Notes: generated from the letters alone by a model not told the origin. Numbered from the stretch's first letter, positions 1-8,383 are shown. The stretch: DNA of 64,000 bases from Polaromonas vacuolata (GCF_012584515.1 NZ_CP051461.1:1855501-1919500); one strand, 5' to 3'. Numbers and translations: made by a program.

Positions 1-928
1 CCGAATCGAACTGTTTGCCTGTGTATTGCCTAGCCCAGTTGCGTGAGATGAACTCGCGCAAAAAATCAAATTCACCGGCTTTTAAGCCTTCAAAACGTGA
101 GGTCTCATCCAGATAAATCTTAAACGTCACCTTGTCAAAATTGAACTGACCTTTGCGGCTGGGTAAATCGCGCCCCCAATAGAGTGGATCACGCACATAA
201 CTCACGTCGCGCTTCATCTCGTTGGAGGTAAGTTTGTATGGGCCAGAGCCTATAGGGACATCGACCACTATCTGATCAAAAGCTTTGACCACCCCATCGG
301 ACTGCCCCCAGTCCCGGCTAAACACGGGCATCCCTCCTACCATTAGCGGTAGTTCAGGATTGGGCGTAGCAAAGTCAAAGCGGACCACGCGCTCTGACAG
401 GACTGTGGCATTTTTTACTTCAGCATAAAGCGTGCGAAATTGCGGCGCGGCAAGTTTGCTAGTGAGTTGCTTGAAGGAATACACGACATCCGCAGCCAGC
501 ACCGGCTTGCCGTTGTGAAAACGCGCTTTATCGTTCAGATGAAACGTCGCTGAGAGTTTGTTGGGTGCCACTACTACCGTGTCAGCCAGCAAGCCATAAG
601 CAGTAGTCGGCTCTTCAGAGTTGCCAACTAAAAGGCTTTCAATCATCAACAGGCCAATGCCGTAAGGCGCAGTGCCGCGCAAAGTGTAGGGGTTGAACTT
701 ATCAAAATTAGTCGGCCGCGTGGGCGGTACCATGCGTATCTCACCGCCCTTGGGTGCATTCGGATTGAGATAGGAAAAGTGATCAAAGCCGGCGGGATAC
801 TTAACATCGCCGAACTGGGCGTAAGCGTGTTGCGCTGAGGCTGACGACGAAAAAATGCACAAAGCCAAGGCCATGAAGGCAACGCCGGCGTCACTGGTCA
901 GGCCGCTTAAAAAAAGGAATTTCCGCAT
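1..928 (-). CDS. YejA-like oligopeptide ABC transporter substrate-binding protein, N-terminal part (runs off the window)
   Basis: Reading the minus strand from ATG 928-926 gives an open frame to base 1 with no stop, about 309 residues. The N-terminus is a signal peptide (hydrophobic stretch at about residues 14-32, with SASA before QHAYAQFG). The body is a family 5 solute-binding protein: it has [33 protein letters not shown] and [19 protein letters not shown]. That last stretch, followed by [12 protein letters not shown] and NWARQY segments, is typical of YejA, the periplasmic binding protein of the YejABEF peptide/microcin C importer. Partner permease and ATPase genes would lie outside the window, so YejA rather than another family 5 protein is an inference from motif spelling. 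It is divergent from fabI across 92 bp that must hold both promoters. Confidence 0.85.
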   Translation of the reverse strand, partial: MRKFLFLSGLTSDAGVAFMALALCIFSSSASAQHAYAQFGDVKYPAGFDHFSYLNPNAPKGGEIRMVPPTRPTNFDKFNPYTLRGTAPYGIGLLMIESLLVGNSEEPTTAYGLLADTVVVAPNKLSATFHLNDKARFHNGKPVLAADVVYSFKQLTSKLAAPQFRTLYAEVKNATVLSERVVRFDFATPNPELPLMVGGMPVFSRDWGQSDGVVKAFDQIVVDVPIGSGPYKLTSNEMKRDVSYVRDPLYWGRDLPSRKGQFNFDKVTFKIYLDETSRFEGLKAGEFDFLREFISRNWARQYTGKQFDS

Positions 929-1020
929 GCGACAATTCTGCCTTATTTGGGTGTCCACAAACGGGCCGGCAACTTGCAGACCGGCTACCCGCTTTTCTAT
1001 CAAAAACTGGAGCACAGCAC

Positions 1021-1806
1021 ATGGGTTTTCTTACTGGCAAAAAACTGTTGATTACTGGCGTCTTGTCAAATCGCTCGATTGCTTATGGCATCGCCAAAGC
1101 CTGTCATGCACAAGGCGCAGAACTGGCTTTTGGCTATGTGGGTGAGCGTTTTAAAGACCGTATTACCGAGTTTGCCGCCGACTTTGACTCAAAACTGATT
1201 TTTGACTGCGATGTGGGCAGCGACGAGCAAATCGAAAAAATGTTCAAGGACTTGTCCGCAACTTGGCCAACTTTTGACGGCTTTGTGCACAGTATTGGCT
1301 ACGCACCACGCGAAGCGATTGCTGGCGATTTCTTAGAAGGTTTGTCGCGCGAAGGCTACCGTATTGCGCACGATATCAGCGCCTACAGCTTTCCGGCCAT
1401 GGCAAAAGCTGCCCTTCCCTATCTCAACCAAAAGTCAGCGTTGCTAACGCTGACCTATTTAGGCGCGATACGCACAGTTCCGAACTACAACACCATGGGA
1501 CTGGCAAAAGCCAGTTTAGAAGCCTCAGTGCGTTACCTCGCCGAATCCTTGGGCCCCAAGGGCATGCGGGTTAACGGTATTAGCGCCGGCCCCATCAAAA
1601 CGCTGGCCGCTAGCGGCATCAAAGGTTTTGGAAAAATTCTTAGCGTGGTAGCAGAAGCAGCACCGATTCGCCGCAATGTGACGGTTGACGACGTGGGCAA
1701 TGTAGCCGCATTTTTACTCAGCGACTTGGCTGCTGGTGTGAGCGCTGAAATTACTTATGTGGATGGCGGTTTTAGCCATGTGGTGGGTGGGATTGCAGAG
1801 GCTTAA
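1021..1806 (+). CDS. fabI: Enoyl-[acyl-carrier-protein] reductase (NADH) FabI
   Basis: Catalyses the last reduction of each fatty acid elongation cycle, trans-2-enoyl-ACP to acyl-ACP, in the cytosol. The 261 residues match the usual FabI length and carry the family's SDR variant motifs: the dinucleotide-binding segment [13 protein letters not shown] (13-25), SIGYAP (91-96) with Gly93, and catalytic Tyr146, Tyr156 and Lys163 in YxxxxxxK spacing, which are the same numbers as in E. coli FabI. Gly93 is the residue whose change gives triclosan resistance in E. coli, so this copy looks like the sensitive type. A GGAG element lies 8 bases before the ATG. It is a single gene facing the YejA-like gene and followed by a hairpin. 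Confidence 0.97.
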   Translation: MGFLTGKKLLITGVLSNRSIAYGIAKACHAQGAELAFGYVGERFKDRITEFAADFDSKLIFDCDVGSDEQIEKMFKDLSATWPTFDGFVHSIGYAPREAIAGDFLEGLSREGYRIAHDISAYSFPAMAKAALPYLNQKSALLTLTYLGAIRTVPNYNTMGLAKASLEASVRYLAESLGPKGMRVNGISAGPIKTLAASGIKGFGKILSVVAEAAPIRRNVTVDDVGNVAAFLLSDLAAGVSAEITYVDGGFSHVVGGIAEA

Positions 1807-1921
1807 ATTTTGAATTAAAGCTTTGACTCTTGAGAACGCTCTTTATGCCACCACAAGATTAAAAGAGACGCAGACTCATGAAATCTACGCCGCACCCCAG
1901 CTAAGTTAGATGTTTTCTTCA

Positions 1922-1951
1922 AAGTCTGCAGAAATAAATGTCTGCAGACTT
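1922..1951. terminator. Bidirectional hairpin between fabI and the decarboxylase
   Basis: A perfect 11-bp inverted repeat (1922-1932 with 1941-1951) around an 8-nt AT-rich loop lies between the convergent ends of fabI and the decarboxylase gene. There is no strong T-tract on either side, so it is a plausible shared terminator or mRNA-end stabiliser rather than a textbook intrinsic terminator. Confidence 0.6.
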
Positions 1952-1963
1952 CGTTAACCAAGC

Positions 1964-4234
1964 TTATTCTGGCCGCACACAATCCGCAAAATAATGAATC
2001 TTGCCAGCGGCATCAACCTCAGTTACCAATCCATGAATATCGGTGCCAAAACCTGGGCAAGCAGCGTTAAATTCGCGTGAAAACTTCAGGTAATCGACTA
2101 TTTTCTTGTTGAAAACTTCGCCTGGAATTAACAACGGAATACCCGGTGGGTAAGGCGTGAGCAGACCGACTGTGATTCGGCCTTCAAGCTTGTCAATTTC
2201 AACTCTGTCGGTTTTTCTGTGCGCGATATGGGCATAGGCGTCACTTGGCTTCATAGCTGGCGTGAGGTCACTTAAATAGATGTCAGTGGTCAAGCGTGCA
2301 ATGTCGTGCTTGGCATATTGCTCGTGAACGTAGTGGCATAAATCAGCCAAACCCATTTGTTCGTACTTGGGATTATTTTTGCAAAACTCCGGCAAGATGC
2401 GGTACATACGCTGGTTCTTGGCGTAGTCGTCTTTGAACTGTTGCAAAGCCGTCAGCAAAGTGTTCCATCGGCCTTTGGTAATACCAATAGTGAACATGAT
2501 GAAAAAACTATACAGACCGGTTTTCTCAACTATCACGCCATGCTCAGCTAAGAATTTGGTGACGATAGAAGCCGGTATGCCGGTTTTGGCAAACTTACCG
2601 CTCAAGTCCATACCCGGCGTGACGATAGTTGACTTGATAGGGTCCAGCATATTAAAGCCAGTTGCCATCTTGCCAAAGCCGTGCCACTTGGAGTTGCGAC
2701 CATCGGTTTTGATAACCCAATCGTCTGAGTGGCCTATGCCCTCATCGACGAGTTTTTCTGGGCCCCAAACTTTAAACCACCAGTCGTCTTTGCCGAATTC
2801 GTCTTCGATCTTGCGCATCGCGCGGCGAAAGTCCAGCGCTTCCAAAATACTTTCTTCGACCAGAGCAGTACCGCCGGGCGGCTCCATCATGGCTGCTGCC
2901 ACATCGCAGCTGGCAATGATGGCGTACTGCGGACTTGTCGACGTGTGCATTAAATAGGCCTCGTTAAATAACGGCCTATCGAGTTTGACAGTTTGTGAGT
3001 CTTGCACCAACACGTGACTGGCTTGGCTAATGCCAGCAAGCAACTTGTGAATCGACTGGGTTGCATAGACCACTGCTTTTTTCGGCCGAATGCGGTTCTT
3101 GCCCATGGCATGGTAACTGCCATAAAAGGGATGAAACGCTGCATGCGGCAACCAAGCTTCATCAAAATGCAAGTTGTCTATGTAGCCGTCCAACATGCCT
3201 TTAATTGTTTCGGTGTTGTAGAGCACGCCGTCGTAAGTCGACTGGGTCAATGTCATCACGCGCGGCTTTAGATCTTTTACATCCATGCCTTTGAGTAGAG
3301 GGTTGGCCTTGATCTTGGCCTTAATAGCTGCCGGCTCAAACTCGCTCTTTGGAATCGGTCCAATGATGCCGAAATGGTTGCGCGTAGGCTTGAGAAACAC
3401 CGGAATTGAGCCGGTCATGATGATGGCATGCAGCACGGACTTGTGACAGTTGCGATCGACAACGACGACATCGCCAGGCGCGACCGTATGGTGCCAAACA
3501 ATTTTATTACTCGTCGATGTGCCATTGGTTACAAAAAAGCAATGGTCGGCATTGAAGATGCGCGCGGCGTTGCGCTCGCTCGCCGCAATCGGACCAGTGT
3601 GGTCGAGTAACTGGCCCAATTCTTCGACGGCATTGCAGACGTCTGCACGCAGCATATTTTCACCAAAAAACTGGTGGAACATTTGTCCCACTGGGCTTTT
3701 CAAAAAGGCTACGCCGCCAGAGTGACCCGGGCAATGCCAAGAGTAAGAGCCGTCTTCTGCGTAATCAAGCAAGGCTTTAAAAAACGGTGGCTTGACGCCT
3801 TCGAGATAGCTTTTGGCTTCACGAATGATGTGACGCGCAACGAACTCGGGCGTGTCTTCAAACATGTGAATGAAGCCGTGAAGTTCACGCAGGATGTCAT
3901 TGGGAATATGCCGCGAAGTTTTGGTCTCGCCATAGACATAAATAGGAACATCCAAATTTTTACGCCGTACTTCAGCAATGAAGTTACGCAGATTGACAAC
4001 TGCTGGATCCAAATCTGGGCCGGGCGTGAATTCTTCATCGTCAATTGAGAGAATAAACGCGCTAGCTCGGCTTTGCTGCTGGGCGAACTGCGACAAATCA
4101 CCGTATGTGGTCACGCCCAAAACTTCCAGACCTTCTGTTTCTATGGCTTGAGCCAGTGCACGAATACCCAGGCCGGATGTATTCTCAGAACGAAAGTCTT
4201 CATCAATAATGACGATGGGGAAGCGAAATTTCAT
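1964..4234 (-). CDS. Orn/Lys/Arg decarboxylase (PLP fold I, inducible acid-resistance type)
   Basis: A 756-residue basic amino acid decarboxylase with the three-part architecture of AdiA/CadA/SpeF: an N-terminal receiver-like wing domain (about 1-140), the PLP-dependent aminotransferase-fold core (about 160-600) and the C-terminal domain. The core shows CPGHSGG (168-174), VVDRNCHKS (258-266), HFDEAW with the PLP-ring-binding Asp358, and ATQSIHK with the Schiff-base Lys397. Length is closest to AdiA (755), but substrate (arginine, lysine or ornithine) cannot be decided from motifs alone, so no symbol is given. Such enzymes consume a proton and release CO2, giving polyamine or its precursor. 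No antiporter gene sits next to it. It is a single gene with its own promoter in the 170-bp gap upstream. Confidence 0.92.
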   Translation of the reverse strand: MKFRFPIVIIDEDFRSENTSGLGIRALAQAIETEGLEVLGVTTYGDLSQFAQQQSRASAFILSIDDEEFTPGPDLDPAVVNLRNFIAEVRRKNLDVPIYVYGETKTSRHIPNDILRELHGFIHMFEDTPEFVARHIIREAKSYLEGVKPPFFKALLDYAEDGSYSWHCPGHSGGVAFLKSPVGQMFHQFFGENMLRADVCNAVEELGQLLDHTGPIAASERNAARIFNADHCFFVTNGTSTSNKIVWHHTVAPGDVVVVDRNCHKSVLHAIIMTGSIPVFLKPTRNHFGIIGPIPKSEFEPAAIKAKIKANPLLKGMDVKDLKPRVMTLTQSTYDGVLYNTETIKGMLDGYIDNLHFDEAWLPHAAFHPFYGSYHAMGKNRIRPKKAVVYATQSIHKLLAGISQASHVLVQDSQTVKLDRPLFNEAYLMHTSTSPQYAIIASCDVAAAMMEPPGGTALVEESILEALDFRRAMRKIEDEFGKDDWWFKVWGPEKLVDEGIGHSDDWVIKTDGRNSKWHGFGKMATGFNMLDPIKSTIVTPGMDLSGKFAKTGIPASIVTKFLAEHGVIVEKTGLYSFFIMFTIGITKGRWNTLLTALQQFKDDYAKNQRMYRILPEFCKNNPKYEQMGLADLCHYVHEQYAKHDIARLTTDIYLSDLTPAMKPSDAYAHIAHRKTDRVEIDKLEGRITVGLLTPYPPGIPLLIPGEVFNKKIVDYLKFSREFNAACPGFGTDIHGLVTEVDAAGKIHYFADCVRPE

Positions 4235-4404
4235 AATCGTTTAACGCTGCGCATGAACGCAGAATAAAGGTGTATCGGTTGGTATTAATCTAGCAGAAGC
4301 AGACTAGTTATTAGTAAAGTGTACGAAAATTAAATGTCAATTTGCAGACACGGTTATCTAGAAACCCACAAAATAGAAGTTCACCACTTATAAAGGAGTA
4401 AGCA

Positions 4405-4863
4405 ATGGAGCAATCGACCATTTGGTGGCTACTGACTGGAACCCTCATCGTAGTAGAACTGGCAACTGGCACGTTTTACTTGCTGATGATGGCCGTCGGT
4501 ATCGCCGCCGCCGCTATCGCCGCCCACTTGGGTTTGTCCGTAATTGAACAGATTATCACCGCTGCCGTTGTCGGTGGCGGTGCGGTAGCACTATGGCACT
4601 GGCGCAGGCTACAAGAACCTAAGCCAATCCACGCCAGTAGCAATCCAGACACGATCATAGATATAGGCCAAAGTGTGCATGTTGAACGTTGGCATGCAGA
4701 CGGCACGGCAACTGTCAAATACCGCGGCGCCAATTGGACGGCTATTTTGCCCGCATCTGAATCAACCAACACTACCGGTGCTGACACCGAAAACGGTCAT
4801 AAGACCGGCAACTTTCGAATCAAGGCTTTGCAAGGCAGTCGCTTGGTTCTGGAAAAAATCTAA
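4405..4863 (+). CDS. NfeD-like membrane protein (YbbJ family)
   Basis: A 152-residue protein with two or three hydrophobic segments in its first 75 residues (WWLLTGTLIVVE, FYLLMMAVGIAAAAIAA, IITAAVVGGGAVAL) and a C-terminal soluble part with the OB-fold pattern of NfeD proteins (SVHVERW, GTATVKYRGANWTAILPA, RLVLEKI). NfeD proteins pair with SPFH/stomatin proteins in membrane microdomains and quality control; here the partner gene follows directly, 51 bp downstream, as in E. coli ybbJ-qmcA but in the opposite gene order. It has a strong AAGGAG ribosome binding site. The function is inferred from family and neighbour. Confidence 0.85.
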   Translation: MEQSTIWWLLTGTLIVVELATGTFYLLMMAVGIAAAAIAAHLGLSVIEQIITAAVVGGGAVALWHWRRLQEPKPIHASSNPDTIIDIGQSVHVERWHADGTATVKYRGANWTAILPASESTNTTGADTENGHKTGNFRIKALQGSRLVLEKI

Positions 4864-4914
4864 ACCTTGGCATTTCGTCACGTATTAGATAGTTTTAATT
4901 TAAGGAGATAGTTT

Positions 4915-5832
4915 ATGGAAATTGCAATTGTCATCTTGGTCATTGCCTTTATTTTTATTGTGCGAAGCATCAAGGTAGTTCCTCAGCAAAACTCTTGGGT
5001 CGTAGAGCGTTTGGGAAAATACCATTCCTCACTCACACCAGGCCTGAACTTTCTGGTTCCCTTTATTGATAGCGTTGCCTATAAGCACAGCCTCAAAGAG
5101 ATTCCGCTGGACGTTCCCAGCCAAGTCTGTATCACCAAAGACAACACGCAGTTGCAAGTCGATGGCATTTTGTATTTTCAAGTCACTGACCCAATGCGTG
5201 CTAGCTATGGCTCATCAAACTACCTTATCGCTGTCACGCAGCTAGCCCAGACATCGCTGCGCTCTGTGATCGGTAAACTCGAACTGGATAAAACCTTTGA
5301 AGAGCGCAACTTGATCAATGCCCAAGTAGTCGCCGCGATTGACGAGGCTGCGCTCAATTGGGGTGTGAAAGTTCTGCGCTACGAGATCAAAGACTTGACC
5401 CCGCCAAAAGAAATTTTGTTGGCAATGCAGTCGCAAATTACAGCTGAGCGTGAAAAACGCGCCCTGATTGCAGCTTCTGAAGGTCGCCGCCAAGAGCAAA
5501 TCAATATTGCAACTGGCGAGCGCGAAGCATTCATTGCCCGCTCAGAAGGTGAAAAACTAGCCGCTATTAACAATGCAGAAGGTGAAGCCGCGGCGATTCT
5601 TGCAGTTGCAACCGCCAACGCACAAGCCATAGAACTGATCGCCTCTGCGATTAGCCAGCCAGGTGGTGAAAAAGCGGTGCAATTAAAGGTCGCAGAGCAA
5701 GCTGTCGAGGCCTACTCCAAAGTAGCCAAGGATGCCAAGACCACCTTGATAATACCGGGCAATATGACTGAAGTTTCCGCACTGGTCACCTCCGCCATGA
5801 CCATGATAGGCAGCGTTGGCGGCAAGGCATAA
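4915..5832 (+). CDS. qmcA: SPFH/stomatin family membrane protein QmcA
   Basis: A 305-residue band 7 protein. It has an N-terminal membrane anchor (IAIVILVIAFIFIVRSI), then the SPFH domain (VVPQQNSWVVERLGKYHSSL onward, about residues 22-185) and a C-terminal Ala/Glu-rich helical region (EKRALIAASEGRR, IATGEREAFIARSEGE, AEGEAAAILAVATANAQA) that oligomerises in this family. The closest recognised type is E. coli QmcA (YbbK), an inner membrane protein connected to FtsH/HflKC quality control. It forms an operon with the NfeD-like gene and has an AAGGAG ribosome binding site 7 bases before the ATG. Confidence 0.92.
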   Translation: MEIAIVILVIAFIFIVRSIKVVPQQNSWVVERLGKYHSSLTPGLNFLVPFIDSVAYKHSLKEIPLDVPSQVCITKDNTQLQVDGILYFQVTDPMRASYGSSNYLIAVTQLAQTSLRSVIGKLELDKTFEERNLINAQVVAAIDEAALNWGVKVLRYEIKDLTPPKEILLAMQSQITAEREKRALIAASEGRRQEQINIATGEREAFIARSEGEKLAAINNAEGEAAAILAVATANAQAIELIASAISQPGGEKAVQLKVAEQAVEAYSKVAKDAKTTLIIPGNMTEVSALVTSAMTMIGSVGGKA

Positions 5833-5853
5833 ATCTTTAAACGATAAGTTCGA

Positions 5854-6228
5854 ATGACAACACTCAATGTTTTAGGCACAGAACTTGTGCCCTGCTCTTA
5901 CGATCCGCTAACAGGCTATTTTCGGGACGGCTGTTGCACCACAGATGAAACAGACCAAGGTTCGCACTTGGTTTGCGTGCGGGTGACACAAGCGTTTTTA
6001 GAATTTTCTGCAGGACGCGGTAATGACCTCGTTACACCCAGGCCCGCTCACCGTTTTGCAGGACTTAAAGCCGGCGACCGCTGGTGCCTTTGCGCCAATC
6101 GCTGGATTGAAGCTTTGCAAGCGGGCATTGCGCCGCCTGTGGTGTTAGAGAGCACGCATCAAAAAACGCTGGAGTTCGTGGGTTTATCTGAGCTTGAAAA
6201 AAATCGATTTCAAGGTGTTGCTCAATAA
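5854..6228 (+). CDS. DUF2237 family protein
   Basis: A 124-residue cytosolic protein that is almost entirely a DUF2237 domain: LNVLGTELVPCSYDPLTGYFRDGCC (given in parts: LNVLGTELVPC, DPLTGYFRDGCC), the HLVCVRVTQAFLEFS segment, GNDLVTPRP and LKAGDRWCLCANRW. The conserved cysteines and the GDRWCLC motif are the family hallmarks, but no biochemical role is established that I can name. It starts 21 bp after qmcA with a weak ribosome binding site, so it may be a third operon member, and it ends 54 bp before tRNA-Ser. Confidence 0.85.
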   Translation: MTTLNVLGTELVPCSYDPLTGYFRDGCCTTDETDQGSHLVCVRVTQAFLEFSAGRGNDLVTPRPAHRFAGLKAGDRWCLCANRWIEALQAGIAPPVVLESTHQKTLEFVGLSELEKNRFQGVAQ

Positions 6229-6282
6229 GTAAGAGAAATTGGCAGATGTGAAGATTCTCACTGCTATACTTAGAGGCTAAGC

Positions 6283-6372
6283 GGAAGGGTGGATGAGCGG
6301 TTTAAGTCATACGCCTGGAAAGCGTACGTAGGGTTATACCTACCGCGGGTTCGAATCCCGCCTCTTCCGCCA
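6283..6372 (+). tRNA. tRNA-Ser (anticodon GGA)
   Basis: A 90-nt class II tRNA with encoded CCA. The acceptor stem 6283-6289 pairs with 6362-6368 (one G-T pair), the discriminator is G6369 and CCA is 6370-6372. The anticodon loop CTGGAAA (6315-6321) gives anticodon GGA, which reads UCC and UCU serine codons. A long variable arm (about 6325-6343, GTAGG...CCTAC) is as expected for serine, and the T arm has GCGGG-TTCGAAT-CCCGC. It resembles E. coli serW/serX in layout. It is followed by an intrinsic terminator and by a tandem array of copies of its own 3' part. Confidence 0.96.
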
Positions 6373-6422
6373 AAAGTTAATAACTTCACGAGTTTTCCAT
6401 GTGAGACTAAAAAACGCAAATT

Positions 6423-6446
6423 AGCCCAGAATTTCTGGGCTTTTTT
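6423..6446 (+). terminator. Intrinsic terminator of tRNA-Ser (first array unit)
   Basis: Stem AGCCCAG (6423-6429) pairs with CTGGGCT (6435-6441) over a 5-nt loop and runs into a six-T tract (6441-6446). It lies 50 bp after the tRNA CCA and is the expected end of the tRNA transcript. Confidence 0.85.
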
Positions 6447-6470
6447 GTGCCTGTTTGAAACGTGGTGGCA

Positions 6471-6528
6471 CTGGTAAGCGTGTATAGGGTGATGCCTAGC
6501 ACGGACTCAAACCCCGCCTCTTCCGCCA
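6471..6528 (+). pseudogene. tRNA-Ser 3'-part copy, array unit 1
   Basis: A 58-nt segment aligns without gaps to tRNA positions 6315-6372. The anticodon-side bases CTGG-AAGCGT, variable arm and acceptor 3' strand are kept, but the T arm is altered (ACTCAAAC in place of TTCGAATC). No acceptor 5' strand or D arm is present, so it cannot fold into a full tRNA. Confidence 0.85.
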
Positions 6529-6578
6529 AATGTCAATAACCTCGCGAGTTTTCCACGTGAGACTAGAAAACGCAAATT

Positions 6579-6602
6579 AGCCCAGAATTTCTGGGCTAAT
6601 TT
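6579..6602 (+). terminator. Array unit 2 hairpin with disrupted T-tract
   Basis: The same 7-bp stem as the tRNA terminator (6579-6585 with 6591-6597), but the six-T tract is replaced by TAATTT. It probably folds but should terminate poorly. Confidence 0.6.
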
Positions 6603-6626
6603 GTGCCTGTTTGAAACGTGGTGGCA

Positions 6627-6684
6627 CTGGTAAGCGTGCATAGGGTGATGCCTAGCACGGGTTAGAGTCCCGCCTCTTCCGCCA
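6627..6684 (+). pseudogene. tRNA-Ser 3'-part copy, array unit 2
   Basis: A 58-nt tRNA-like segment ending in the conserved CCTCTTCCGCCA. The T loop reads GTTAGAGTCCCG, closer to the parent tRNA than unit 1 on the 3' side of the T stem. The 5' half of the tRNA is missing. Confidence 0.85.
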
Positions 6685-6733
6685 AAAGTTAATAACTTCA
6701 CGAGTTTTCCATGTGAGACTAAAAACGCAAATT

Positions 6734-6757
6734 AGTCCAGAATTTCTGGGCTTTTTT
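6734..6757 (+). terminator. Array unit 3 terminator
   Basis: Stem 6734-6740 with 6746-6752. One C-to-T change makes a U-G pair, so the stem survives in RNA, and the six-T tract is intact. Likely a working second terminator. Confidence 0.6.
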
Positions 6758-6781
6758 GTGCCTGTTTGAAACCTAGTAGCA

Positions 6782-6839
6782 CTGGTAAGCGTGCATAGGG
6801 TGATGCCTAGCACGGGCTCAAACCCCGCCTCTTCCGCCA
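6782..6839 (+). pseudogene. tRNA-Ser 3'-part copy, array unit 3
   Basis: A 58-nt tRNA-like segment nearly identical to unit 1 (CTGGTAAGCGTG, GCTCAAAC in the T arm), ending in CCTCTTCCGCCA. The 5' half is missing. Confidence 0.85.
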
Positions 6840-6935
6840 AAAGTCAATGAATACATGAGATTCCACATGTAATCAAAAACGCAAATTAGCACAAAATCTC
6901 TGGGTTAATTTGTGCTCGCATCAAAAGAGATCGCA

Positions 6936-6993
6936 CTAATAAGTGTGCATAGGGTTATTCCTAGGACGAGTTCGAACCCCACCTCTTCCGCCA
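6936..6993 (+). pseudogene. tRNA-Ser 3'-part copy, array unit 4 (most diverged)
   Basis: A 58-nt segment beginning CTAATAAG with a T loop GTTCGAAC that is again tRNA-like, ending in the conserved CCTCTTCCGCCA. The surrounding spacer and hairpin of this unit are the most decayed of the four. Confidence 0.8.
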
Positions 6994-7071
6994 AAAGTCA
7001 ATGAATCTATGAGTCATCCACATGCATTCAAAAACGCAAACTAGCCCTGATGTGTTGAAGTGCTTCTCGTA

Positions 7072-8340
7072 TTAATCCACCAACGCCGCATAAACCAAAC
7101 TACGGAACAGCGGCCTGTAATACTCCCGCTGATTGGGGGCTTGGATCATCATCAGAGCAAATAAGTCTTGTGCTGGATCGACAAAGAAAGTGGTGCCAGC
7201 AATGCCGCCCCAGTAATACAAGCCTTGACTGCCTGGCACTGCAGCTAGGCCGCTGGCTAAACGTACTGCAAATCCTAAGCCAAATCCGTGTCCGGCTGGT
7301 AGCAACAGAGGTGATGCGCCGTGCGGATAAATTGGTAAGTTGCCTAGATGGTCGGCTGTCATAAAGTCCACCGTTTGCGGGCTTAATAGGCGTACTCCGC
7401 CCAACTCGCCGCGGTTGAGCATAAATTGTAAAAAGCGTGCGTAATCCATGGCCGTTGAGACCAATCCGCCGCCGCCAGACTCTAACAAAGTTCCGCTTGC
7501 GACGTCTTTGCGTACGTCAATTAGCATAGGTGGCGGGCCGCCATCTGGATCGCTTGCAAATGGTTCTGCAATACGGTGCTGCTGAGCCTGTGGCACTGAA
7601 AATGCGGTATCCACCATGCCCAATGGCATCAAAATTTGATGGCGCAAAAATGAACCCAATGTTTGTCCGCTGATGACTTCTACTAAACGCCCCAACACAT
7701 CAGTGGCGCGGCTGTACTCCCAAGCCGTACCGGGTTCTAACTGCAAAGGCAATGATGCCAAGGTCTCAGAAAATTCGGCATTGGTGCGTTGGCGCGAACC
7801 GATGCGCGCCTCAGCGTACTGTTTTTGCACCGTTGAAGTTCCTAAAAACTCATAGGTTAAACCGGCAGTATGGCGCAGTAAGTCGTGCACAGTAGCTGGC
7901 TTGGCTACTGCGTGTAATTTAACTTTTTTCTTGCCTTCTTCGGTGCGAGCTACTTTTTGTTCGGCGTACTCCGGTAAATACTTTTCTATCGGGTCGGCCA
8001 GCAACACACGACCCTGTTCCATCAACATCATGATGGCCAACGAGACCAAGGGTTTAGTCATTGAGTAGATACGGAAAATCGATGCCTTATCCATGGGCTG
8101 CGCCGTCTGCGGATCTTGCTCACCCAGACTTTCAAACAGCGCGATCTTGCCGCGCCGTGACACCAGCACCACCGCGCCAGGCAATCGTTGATTGTCAATT
8201 TCGCCTTGCAGCGTGGTTAGCAAATCTGCGGCACGCTGTGGGCATATGCCGACTGTTGCTGGGTTTGCAGTGGGCAGCTTTTTGACGTTGGCGATTTTGT
8301 TCATCTTAGATGTGGCGGTTGTGAATGAATGATTTGTCAT
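7072..8340 (-). CDS. Serine hydrolase, beta-lactamase class C / EstB-like family
   Basis: A 422-residue protein of the beta-lactamase-fold esterase family. The catalytic SxxK is SMTK (Ser93, Lys96) in FRIYSMTKPLVS, and the second motif tyrosine is Tyr209 in WEYSRATDVLG. It also has LLRHTAGLTYEF and a C-terminal YYWGGIAGTTFFVDP segment where the KTG-like HxG motif of true beta-lactamases is replaced by WGG, as in EstB-type esterases. No signal peptide is visible, which also speaks for a cytosolic esterase or transesterase rather than an antibiotic-resistance enzyme. Substrate unknown. Its 3' end abuts the tRNA-derived array, and it lies downstream of the FAD reductase on the same strand. Confidence 0.9.
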   Translation of the reverse strand: MTNHSFTTATSKMNKIANVKKLPTANPATVGICPQRAADLLTTLQGEIDNQRLPGAVVLVSRRGKIALFESLGEQDPQTAQPMDKASIFRIYSMTKPLVSLAIMMLMEQGRVLLADPIEKYLPEYAEQKVARTEEGKKKVKLHAVAKPATVHDLLRHTAGLTYEFLGTSTVQKQYAEARIGSRQRTNAEFSETLASLPLQLEPGTAWEYSRATDVLGRLVEVISGQTLGSFLRHQILMPLGMVDTAFSVPQAQQHRIAEPFASDPDGGPPPMLIDVRKDVASGTLLESGGGGLVSTAMDYARFLQFMLNRGELGGVRLLSPQTVDFMTADHLGNLPIYPHGASPLLLPAGHGFGLGFAVRLASGLAAVPGSQGLYYWGGIAGTTFFVDPAQDLFALMMIQAPNQREYYRPLFRSLVYAALVD

Positions 8341-8383
8341 GATAGGCGGATATTCAAACTAAGTTTTGTCGCGCAAGTTGGGC

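Larger units (their letters stand above)
6373..7071 (+). repeat. Tandem ~155-bp repeat array derived from tRNA-Ser 3' part plus terminator
   Basis: No protein gene lies in this 699-bp stretch. Four head-to-tail units end with the same 12 bases as the tRNA (CCTCTTCCGCCA), at 6528, 6684, 6839 and 6993; the tRNA itself ends at 6372, so the periods are 156, 156, 155 and 154 bp. A fifth unit starts at 6994 and is cut by the end of the serine hydrolase gene at 7072. Each full unit has, in order, an AT-rich spacer beginning AAAGT(T/C)AAT or a variant, a terminator-like hairpin, and a 58-nt tRNA-like segment matching the tRNA from its anticodon loop to CCA. The 5' half of the tRNA is absent from every unit. 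Divergence rises with distance from the tRNA. The layout recalls the rtT repeats after E. coli tyrT, where each repeat carries 19 bases of the tRNA 3' end, but the sequence and tRNA are different. Confidence 0.93.

Noticed and set aside
6289..6840. Short ORFs of 62-64 codons across the tRNA and its repeats (6289-6477 +, 6507-6701 -, 6652-6840 -)
   Set aside because: They are translations of tRNA acceptor/T-arm sequence; peptides such as GGRGGTLTRA, EEAGFEPV and RRDSNPC are well-known false proteins from antisense of Ser/Leu tRNA ends, and they recur with the repeat unit.
6283..7071. Integrated element using tRNA-Ser as attachment site
   Set aside because: Repeated tRNA 3' ends suggest att sites, but there is no integrase, cargo gene or single flanking direct repeat; unit length is constant at ~155 bp, which fits tandem duplication instead.
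7072..8340. Class C beta-lactamase conferring resistance
   Set aside because: No signal peptide and no KTG triad; WGG at that position fits EstB-type esterases.
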